Shown one piece after another: positions 58,330-64,000 of a stretch of DNA of 64,000 nucleotides (position 1 is the first letter of the stretch; every line of letters begins with the position of its first letter). The notes beneath the pieces are model-generated. The model had not been told where the DNA came from, searched no databases, and was given only the letters and a program-made list of their open reading frames with translations. The DNA lies in contig NZ_STFG01000015.1 in the NCBI RefSeq assembly GCF_004833285.1, positions 32,749-96,748 of the forward strand, written 5' to 3'. A program made the translations under genes and the position numbers. The DNA comes from Lampropedia puyangensis. Lineage in GTDB: Bacteria > Pseudomonadota > Gammaproteobacteria > Burkholderiales > Burkholderiaceae_C.

Positions 58330-58354
58330 CCCATGGCTGCAACAGCGATGGGGC
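58330..58354 (-). terminator. Terminator of a short minus-strand transcript
   Basis: CCCCAT (58330-58335) pairs with ATGGGG (58349-58354), and inside it GCTG pairs with CAGC around caa. On minus the stem is followed by TTTTGTTTTT. No long gene lies upstream of it on minus, only the 22-codon ORF at 58406-58474. Confidence 0.8.
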
Positions 58355-58405
58355 TTTCGAGCTATGGGTGGCTTGGCATAACCAAACGCACCATAGAGAA
58401 GGGAG

Positions 58406-58474
58406 TTATTGATTGGCGATGTGCAAGTGTGCAGCACGGGCTTCTTGAATGAAATCGATCAACGCTTGAATCAT
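58406..58474 (-). CDS. Candidate 22-residue small protein
   Basis: ATG at 58474 to TAA at 58406 encodes a 22-residue peptide starting MIQALIDFIQEA and ending HIANQ. It would form one amphipathic helix. It lies between a promoter-like -10 (TATACT, minus, 58581-58576) and a strong terminator (58354-58330), so the transcript would be about 240 bases. GAGAACC just before the ATG is a poor ribosome site. It could equally be a small RNA with a chance ORF. I do not recognise a family. Confidence 0.4.
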   Translation of the reverse strand: MIQALIDFIQEARAAHLHIANQ

Positions 58475-58541
58475 GGTGGTTCTCACAAGAGATGCCGTTT
58501 TGAAGCAAGTTTTGGTGCGCATCTCGTACACCGTACTTACT

Positions 58542-58581
58542 AGGGTTTATTGCTAGGTGTTAACCCTATGATGCGAGTATA
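58542..58581 (-). promoter_or_regulatory. Promoter-like -10 with AGGGTT/AACCCT palindrome
   Basis: On minus, TATACT (58581-58576) could be a -10 element; no good -35 is visible. The inverted repeat AGGGTT (58542-58547) with AACCCT (58562-58567) straddles the expected transcription start and would suit a repressor binding site. Upstream of the candidate small ORF. Confidence 0.4.
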
Positions 58582-58832
58582 TCGCATAAATTGATTGTTT
58601 GCCTATTGCGACTTATGCGGAACGTAAATAAGGGTTTGCCCTTGATGTTTAGGTGGCCGATGTTTTCGTTGCGCGAACTTGTTCCGGGGTGATGCAGAAT
58701 CGGCACATTGCTGGCGATACATGCATGGGATACATGTGGAAAAACATCCATTCAGGCGATTTATTTGCCGACAACGTATTGGATACGCTTGCTATGGTGG
58801 CCTTTGAAGAATGTGTTTAGGAGATCAATCGG

Positions 58833-59192
58833 ATGAAAAAATGGACAGCGATGGCTGCCTTGGCTTTAGGCGCAAGTTTGGGTACCAGCACAGTGATGGC
58901 TGCAAATGAGGAGCAGGCAGAGATGGCGGCTGGTTTGATCCAGATGGCAGCGAGCATGAATGAAATCGCCATTGAATGTAAACACCTCAGCGCGGCAGAA
59001 GTGGGCGAGGCCAAGACTCAACAAAAACTAGCCGCTGTGCGTGATATGCAGCTCTCAGCTGAGCAGTACGACAAAATGTATTTTGCAGCGCAGGCAGATT
59101 TCAAGAAGCAGTGGTCGGCGATGCCTGCAGCCAACAAAAAGCAGACCTGCGATCAGATGAAATCTATCCCCAAGTCCCCACAGTTCAACTGA
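58833..59192 (+). CDS. Small secreted protein of unknown function
   Basis: The 119-residue product has a signal peptide (MAALALGASLGTSTVMA, cleavage about residue 23) and a mainly helical mature part of about 95 residues with two cysteines (IECKHL and KQTCDQM) that could form a disulfide in the periplasm. GGAG about 9 bases before the ATG supports the start. It is followed 35 bases later by an elaborate terminator. No family was recognised. It is single-copy in the window. Confidence 0.75.
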   Translation: MKKWTAMAALALGASLGTSTVMAANEEQAEMAAGLIQMAASMNEIAIECKHLSAAEVGEAKTQQKLAAVRDMQLSAEQYDKMYFAAQADFKKQWSAMPAANKKQTCDQMKSIPKSPQFN

Positions 59193-59227
59193 CCGATAGT
59201 GGGCAGACCTCAAGAGCAGCCAGCCTG

Positions 59228-59299
59228 AAGCCTGTTCGGACTAGGGCGCCGCCTCCGGCGAGGGGACCGTTGAGTCCGATTGCGTTGCAGGCTTTTTTT
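59228..59299 (+). terminator. Nested three-helix terminator
   Basis: AAGCCTG (59228-59234) pairs with CAGGCTT (59288-59294); inside, CGGACT (59237-59242) pairs with AGTCCG (59273-59278); inside that, CGCCG (59247-59251) pairs with CGGCG (59256-59260). A T run follows from 59293. It ends the small secreted protein gene, but the layered structure is larger than needed for termination and may be a 3' UTR-derived small RNA or repeat. Confidence 0.75.
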
Positions 59300-59404
59300 G
59301 AATGCAACGGCATTGAAGCAATTGAGCCCGGAGTCAGTCCTTACCATTGTTTTCAAGACCACATCAATAATCTAGCCTGTTTGCGCGGGCCCGGAGAGGT
59401 GATT

Positions 59405-60889
59405 TTATAAACGGCCTCTTAAGCGGCTACGCAACAGGCGACTGCGCGCATCCAGACCTACGAATTGCACCGTGCTTTGCTGTGCGCGGTAGTTGCGGCT
59501 CACGGTTTCCAATGCAGCGACGGTTGTGGCATCCCAGATCTGCGCTGCAGATAAATCAATACGCACGGCTTGACCGTGGTCTGCGGCATAGTCAAACTGT
59601 TCTGCCAGTGCATGGCTACTGGCAAAAAACAGTGGTCCAGAGATGGTGTAGCGAACGGTCGTATGCGGTGCCTCTGGTGCATGCCGGTGCACGTGCGTGG
59701 CGTTGGCCACGCGCCGTGCAAACAGCATCAATGCGATGACGGTGCCAACACCTACGCCCAGCGCGAGATTTTCTGTCCAGACTGTGATCACAATCGTGAC
59801 GAGCATCACCAAGGTTTCTGGTATCGGCATGCGTTGCCATGTGCGTGGCGCGAGGCTGCGCCAGTGCACAGTTTTGATAGCCACCACGACCATAACAGCT
59901 GCCAAACTGGCCATGGGAATCAAGGCCAGCAAGCCGCTGAGCACTGACACCAACAGCAGCATCGTCAATGCCGCAGCCAAAGTGGATAAGCGCGTGCGCG
60001 CACCACCAATGTCGATGTTTACCACCGTTTGCCCAATCATTGCGCAGCCAGCCACGCCACCGTAAGCGCCTGCCGCCATATTCGAGACGCCCAGCGCCCA
60101 GGATTCGCGATTTTTGTTCGAGTCAGTGGCCGTTTTTTCATCAACCAGCTGAGCAGTCAATAGCGTTTCGAGCAACCCCACAAAAGCAATGCTGAGCGCA
60201 GTAGGCAAGATGATGGAGAGCGTTTGCCAATTGAAAGGCACATTCCATTGGGTAAAGCCCAGTAAGCCGGGCGCCATATTGCCGCTATCAGCTACTGTAG
60301 GGACTTGCCAGCCCAATAACCACACCAAGGCCATCGCAGTGGCAATGGCCACCAAAGGCGAAGGGACAGCCGTTGTCCATTTTGGAAGTAGCCATGTGAG
60401 CAGTATGGCGGCAGCAAACACGATGATGACGGTATTGCTTTGGTGCAATACATGCGGCACTTGAGCCATGAAAATCAAAATGCCCAAGGCATTCACAAAG
60501 CCCAGCATGACAGAGCGCGGTACGTAACGCACCAAACTGGTTAAACGCGACAAGCCAAACAATACCTGAATGACACCGGCCAGAAGCACGGCAGGGAAAA
60601 TGTAATCAACCCCGTGTGCGCGCGTCATTGGCCCAATGACCAGTGCGACTGAGCCTGCTGCCGCTGTCACCATCGCCGGGCGGCCGCCCAAGACAGACAT
60701 CAGAATCCCCAATGTGATGGAAGCATACAAAGCCGCCTTCGGATCTACGCCGGAAATCACGGAAAAGGAAATTACCTCTGGTACCAAAGCCAAAGCTGTG
60801 ACCACGCCGGCCAGTAGCTCTCGCCAATACAACCGCCACGAAGCCTGTTGGGTTACTGCTGCAGTGCGGTTGTTGCCAGTCGCGCTCAT
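59405..60889 (-). CDS. SulP family anion transporter with STAS domain
   Basis: Inner-membrane SLC26/SulP carrier, 494 residues, with about 11 membrane segments and a short cytosolic STAS domain from about residue 415 (TISGPLFFASSHALAEQF, DLSAAQIWDATTVAALE). The N-terminal LLAGVVTALALVPEVISFSVISGVDP and the VVNIDIGGARTRLSTLAAAL segments are typical. Members move sulfate, bicarbonate or other anions. Whether it supplies sulfate for the cys genes at 35-41 kb is only a possibility. Monocistronic. Confidence 0.92.
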   Translation of the reverse strand: MSATGNNRTAAVTQQASWRLYWRELLAGVVTALALVPEVISFSVISGVDPKAALYASITLGILMSVLGGRPAMVTAAAGSVALVIGPMTRAHGVDYIFPAVLLAGVIQVLFGLSRLTSLVRYVPRSVMLGFVNALGILIFMAQVPHVLHQSNTVIIVFAAAILLTWLLPKWTTAVPSPLVAIATAMALVWLLGWQVPTVADSGNMAPGLLGFTQWNVPFNWQTLSIILPTALSIAFVGLLETLLTAQLVDEKTATDSNKNRESWALGVSNMAAGAYGGVAGCAMIGQTVVNIDIGGARTRLSTLAAALTMLLLVSVLSGLLALIPMASLAAVMVVVAIKTVHWRSLAPRTWQRMPIPETLVMLVTIVITVWTENLALGVGVGTVIALMLFARRVANATHVHRHAPEAPHTTVRYTISGPLFFASSHALAEQFDYAADHGQAVRIDLSAAQIWDATTVAALETVSRNYRAQQSTVQFVGLDARSRLLRSRLRGRL

Positions 60890-61136
60890 TTCAAACCAAT
60901 CTTTTCAATCCAAAGAGGGCGGCATTGTCACCGATTTGGCGACTCGCAATGGCGCTGGTGTGCGCATCGCACTATGGCACTGGCGTCATCAACGTTTGTG
61001 TGCTTTGTTGCGAGAGGTGATTCTCAGCCGCCTGAATCCGCTTTAGAAACATCAGGCTGTGTCACAGCTATGGGCTAATCGCGAGTGCAATGTTGAGGTG
61101 CATGGTCAGCCCTGAAGACGGGAAGCGCGGTGTGGT

Positions 61137-62402
61137 CTAAGTTCCCTGTTGCTGCGCAGCAGCAGCGCGCAACTTGTCTTTTTTGCTCATACGCTTGCCT
61201 TTGATACCGCCATTGTTGCCATCCTCATATGCGGTGCGCTCTGGCGCTTGTTCGGTGATGGGGTACGTCGCTAGCGTTTCCAGTGTGATATCCAGCTGAT
61301 TGCGTTTGACAATCAAATTCCAATGCGCCTGCGTGCTGGGGGTTACCAGACTGATGGCCATCCCACTCAAGCCCGCACGACCGGTGCGCCCCACGCGGTG
61401 GGTGTAGTCGTCAGGTGAGCGTGGCAGGTCGTAATTCACGACTAGGGGCAACTCGTCAATATGAATGCCGCGGGAGGCCAAATCGGTGGCCACCAATACT
61501 TGGCACTGCTTGGCCTTGAATGCTTGTAGCACTGATTGGCGGGCACCTTGGCTCAGCTCACCATGCAGTGCTGCAGCTTTTATTTGTTTTGCACCTAATT
61601 TGTGGGCGATGTGCTCGGCGCTGTAGCGGCTGGCCACAAAGACCAGAATGCGCTGACCGGGGTGCTGCTGAATCAGCTCACGCAACACGCTGGTGCGTTT
61701 GGCTGTATCTACGTATATGGCGCGCTGGGCAATCGTCGCATCTTGCTGGTGGGTGTTTGCTACTTCAATCGTCTGGTGTGGCTCATGCAGCAAAGCGGGT
61801 GCCAGCGCTTGCACAGCGGGCGCAAACGTGGCCGACAGTAGCAGGGTTTGGCGCTGTTCTTTGTGCGGCAGCAAGGCCAGCACCTGCTCCAGCTCATCGG
61901 CAAAGCCCAAATCCATTAGGCGGTCGGCTTCGTCCATGACCAGAGTTTGAATCGTGTTCAGCTTGAGCTGGCTGTGGGCCACTACATCCAATAAACGCCC
62001 TGGCGTGGCAATTACCCAATCGACGCCACCGCGCAAAGCCATCAATTGCGGGTTGATCGATACACCACCCGTTAACACCGCCACCTTGGGCCTGCGGCCC
62101 ATGGCTTCACCGACCAAGTAAACCAACTCGGCTACCTGAGCCGCCAGCTCACGCGTGGGCACCAGAATCAGCGCATGGGTTTTCCGCGTGCCTTCAGCCG
62201 AATGGCTTTGGGCCCAGTTGTGCAGCAACGGCAAGACATACGATGCCGTTTTGCCCGAGCCCGTTGGCGCGCAGATGCGTATATCTAGCCCCTCCACAAT
62301 GGCCGCAATAGCCTGTGATTGAACGGGAGTAGGGGCAAACAAACCTTGGGAGGCCGCTGCATGAACCAGCGCCGGGGCTAGGCCAAGGGAAGAAAAAGAC
62401 AT
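61137..62402 (-). CDS. DEAD-box RNA helicase, RhlE-like
   Basis: ATP-dependent RNA helicase of 421 residues. Motifs: TGSGKT (Walker A), PTREL, TPGR, DEADRLMDLGF (DEAD box), SAT, and HRVGRTGRAG. The C-terminal tail is short and basic (KGKRMSKKDK) and may bind RNA. I place the start at the ATG 62402, giving the usual SFSSLGL Q-motif N-terminus; the frame is open to 62474. RhlE-type enzymes act in ribosome maturation and RNA decay. Confidence 0.92.
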   Translation of the reverse strand: MSFSSLGLAPALVHAAASQGLFAPTPVQSQAIAAIVEGLDIRICAPTGSGKTASYVLPLLHNWAQSHSAEGTRKTHALILVPTRELAAQVAELVYLVGEAMGRRPKVAVLTGGVSINPQLMALRGGVDWVIATPGRLLDVVAHSQLKLNTIQTLVMDEADRLMDLGFADELEQVLALLPHKEQRQTLLLSATFAPAVQALAPALLHEPHQTIEVANTHQQDATIAQRAIYVDTAKRTSVLRELIQQHPGQRILVFVASRYSAEHIAHKLGAKQIKAAALHGELSQGARQSVLQAFKAKQCQVLVATDLASRGIHIDELPLVVNYDLPRSPDDYTHRVGRTGRAGLSGMAISLVTPSTQAHWNLIVKRNQLDITLETLATYPITEQAPERTAYEDGNNGGIKGKRMSKKDKLRAAAAQQQGT

Positions 62403-62819
62403 GGATGAACGATTCGGTGAGAAGGGGCAGGTATTGTCGTGTGTATGGCGAAGTGTTGCACCCATAAATGCCATATCTTTGGAAAAGTGTAAGGCGGCAT
62501 CTCTCTTGCAGTGTTGGAGAGGGCAAGTTCAGAGCCTTTTGCTCGCCAATAATTTAAGGACGGATCCGCAAAGAGGCACTGAGCTGGCTGATCGCGCATT
62601 CTCTTTTTTTTGGGGCTGAGGTTAATGGGCTGGGTGTCTCATATCAAAAACAACATCTGCGCAAAAAATATGCAGTTGTTTGTATAAAGTGAATCGTCTT
62701 AATGTAATTTTTTGATACTATTTAATACTAATATTTGTTTTTTGCAATAAAAAGACAATTGTATGGGGCTGCATTCAATCTGACATCCCGACCCACTTAC
62801 TGCTCAAGGAGGAAAAATT
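62403..62819. other. Intergenic region rhlE / IPTL-CTERM gene
   Basis: 417 bases. AT-rich from 62655 to 62755, with several -10-like hexamers such as TACTAT (62717-62722), probably the promoter zone of the downstream surface protein. A strong ribosome site AAGGAGG lies at 62807-62813. Confidence 0.45.
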
Positions 62820-63899
62820 GTGACTATCGGACCATTTGCTTCTATTAATCATCAGCTTGCCGGCGTTCGCGCTGCTGGTGCTTTGTTGCTTGCTTCATGC
62901 AGCTTTGCTACGCCATCGGCTTTTGCGCAGGACGCATTTGATTGCACAGCTTCCACCAATCAACTACTTGTCTATTGCAATGATTTCGAAGCGCGTGTAG
63001 GCGGTTACACCCCAAGTCCTGTTTACCGTGATATGTCACCTGATCCGATTGCTACGGCATACGGCGGAACAGAAGATAAAGATGCTGCTGCAACTGTCAA
63101 TGGTGTAACAGGCCCAGCGTTTATTGCACAAAGCTGGACGGTGGAAACATTGTTGCTAAACGAAGACAACTACAGCACCAGTAACGCCAGTAATAAGTAC
63201 AGCATTGGCATTCAGCAAAATGAAGGCTCTCCTGCAGGCGCAGATTCCACTGGGGGGGATCTGGTTGCCTTCACTTTTGATGCCATTAACCCGGATACAG
63301 GGGACATTGCTCCCTTTGTTGAGTTACAGGTAGATTTTGCACCTGCGTTCCTGACAAATTTTGACGGCACAGATTTTCGGACTGCGTGGCCTTGGGGAGA
63401 GGCGCCGCGCATGAAAATCAGTCTATTTGATGGGCAACTGACTACAGATCCGGGCGGTGCGGCTGTTGCACATCCCGATCTCGATCCTGCTGCAGTTTCT
63501 GGTACACCTGCGCCTTTGAGCAGTCAAATAATCACAGGCGGCACACCGGTGGCTGCAGTTGCTCCAATCACCAGCCCGGTAATGGTTGACTTCCGTAGAA
63601 GCACTGTTCGCTTAAGTACCGCAGGCATTACCGACCCGAATGGCACGGTGACCCTGCTGATGGATGTGCTGGCAGACAGCACCGCGCCTGTTGACCCTAA
63701 CATGGCGGGTGTTAATTTTCCTAGAAAATACGCTACTTTTGATAACCTGAAGATCTCTGTTGTGAAGGCTATCGCACCTCCCGCATCATCTCCTGTGGCG
63801 GTGCCCACCATGGACATTGGCGGGTTGGGCCTATTGAGCACACTTGCTGCGGTTGTTGGCGCGGCATGTTTGCGACGTCGCTCGAAGAACATGGGCTAA
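62820..63899 (+). CDS. Exported protein with IPTL-CTERM-like sorting tail
   Basis: The 359-residue product starts at a GTG 6 bases after a perfect AAGGAGG. Signal peptide with AAGALLLASCSFATPSAFAQ; the Cys there is not in a proper lipobox. The mature part is a beta-rich domain without known motifs, about 270 residues. The C-terminus reads VPTMDIGGLGLLSTLAAV, a hydrophobic segment, then a basic tail (RRRSKN): the layout of IPTL-CTERM/exosortase-like anchors in betaproteobacteria. Predicted to be at the cell surface. Function unknown. Confidence 0.85.
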   Translation: MTIGPFASINHQLAGVRAAGALLLASCSFATPSAFAQDAFDCTASTNQLLVYCNDFEARVGGYTPSPVYRDMSPDPIATAYGGTEDKDAAATVNGVTGPAFIAQSWTVETLLLNEDNYSTSNASNKYSIGIQQNEGSPAGADSTGGDLVAFTFDAINPDTGDIAPFVELQVDFAPAFLTNFDGTDFRTAWPWGEAPRMKISLFDGQLTTDPGGAAVAHPDLDPAAVSGTPAPLSSQIITGGTPVAAVAPITSPVMVDFRRSTVRLSTAGITDPNGTVTLLMDVLADSTAPVDPNMAGVNFPRKYATFDNLKISVVKAIAPPASSPVAVPTMDIGGLGLLSTLAAVVGAACLRRRSKNMG

Positions 63900-63907
63900 T
63901 GCTCCTA

Positions 63908-63941
63908 AATCAAAAAGGTCCACGCTTGGACCCTTTTGATT
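63908..63941 (+). terminator. Terminator of the IPTL-CTERM gene
   Basis: A 15-bp stem with one mismatch, AATCAAAAAGGTCCA (63908-63922) with TGGACCCTTTTGATT (63927-63941), loop cgct. It lies about 10 bases after the stop codon. Confidence 0.8.
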
Positions 63942-64000
63942 AGGCGCGATACAGTTGTTGCTAGGTGTCAATTCCCTGACGATTATTAGGTTTGAATTTG

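Noticed and set aside
58734..58742. Isolated DnaA-like TGTGGAAAA
   Set aside because: A single box without the second and third boxes or the 15-mer; expected by chance in 64 kb.
1..64000. CRISPR arrays, tRNA/rRNA genes, prophage and IS transposases
   Set aside because: No regularly spaced repeats, no tRNA T-loop with acceptor pairing, no rRNA-like sequence and no integrase or transposase proteins were seen.

Overview
The window is bacterial chromosome of moderate GC with dense gene packing. Gene content and order point to a betaproteobacterium of the order Burkholderiales, most likely Comamonadaceae or a close relative: hisB-H-A-F-I-E, a cysI-DUF934-cysH-cysD-cysN run, a stand-alone second-type infA, a PIN-PhoH ATPase, gltB-gltD, a BMP-type nucleoside ABC transporter and an IPTL-CTERM surface protein. 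I found no phage, integrase, transposase, CRISPR array, rRNA or tRNA. It is mostly core and metabolic sequence with some envelope and transport genes.

Layout. 0-3.2 kb: 3' part of a biotin-dependent carboxylase, then a Fur-type TonB siderophore receptor. 3.5-9.1 kb: AEC transporter (minus), recQ, rlmB, and a PAS-GGDEF diguanylate cyclase. 9.4-16.6 kb: an RND efflux pair (adaptor and pump) and an STN-domain TonB receptor of heme-receptor type. 16.7-20.4 kb: two tandem paralogous large lipoproteins of unknown function. 21.1-26.0 kb: late histidine genes with a hexose-6-phosphate mutarotase-like gene inserted. 26.2-31.2 kb: BMP-family nucleoside/purine ABC importer operon. 31.5-34.0 kb: AhpD-like protein, infA, orphan metQ. 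34.1-41.0 kb: sulfate assimilation genes on the minus strand, followed on the same strand by a 7Fe ferredoxin and a ferredoxin-NADP reductase. 41.4-48.6 kb: SYLF lipoprotein and gltBD. 49.0-57.1 kb: PhoH, an intergenic repeat with inverted ends, GST, zinc alcohol dehydrogenase, GntP permease, BCCT transporter. 57.7-64.0 kb: Spy-like protein, a tiny promoter-ORF-terminator unit, a small secreted protein, SulP transporter, RhlE helicase, IPTL-CTERM protein.

How the genes work together. Iron uptake is represented by two TonB receptors. Sulfur and nitrogen assimilation are represented by cys and glt operons. The cysI gene has no cysJ beside it but has a DUF934 protein plus FdxA and an FNR-type reductase on the same strand, which suggests a ferredoxin route for sulfite reduction.

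Most unusual signal. Two non-coding modules at 3349-3412 and 55006-55069, 51.7 kb apart, share an ungapped architecture: an identical 15-mer (CATAGGGCCATCCCA), a 14-base spacer, a perfect DnaA box (TTATCCACA), 3 bases, a second DnaA-like box, 5 bases, and an inverted DnaA-like box. Spacer sequences differ while spacing is identical, which looks like a conserved DnaA-binding element rather than a recent duplication. Other items worth a second look are the 263-bp inverted-repeat-ended intergenic element, a 22-codon ORF with its own promoter-like sequence, operator-like palindrome and terminator, and a nested hairpin structure at 59.2 kb.
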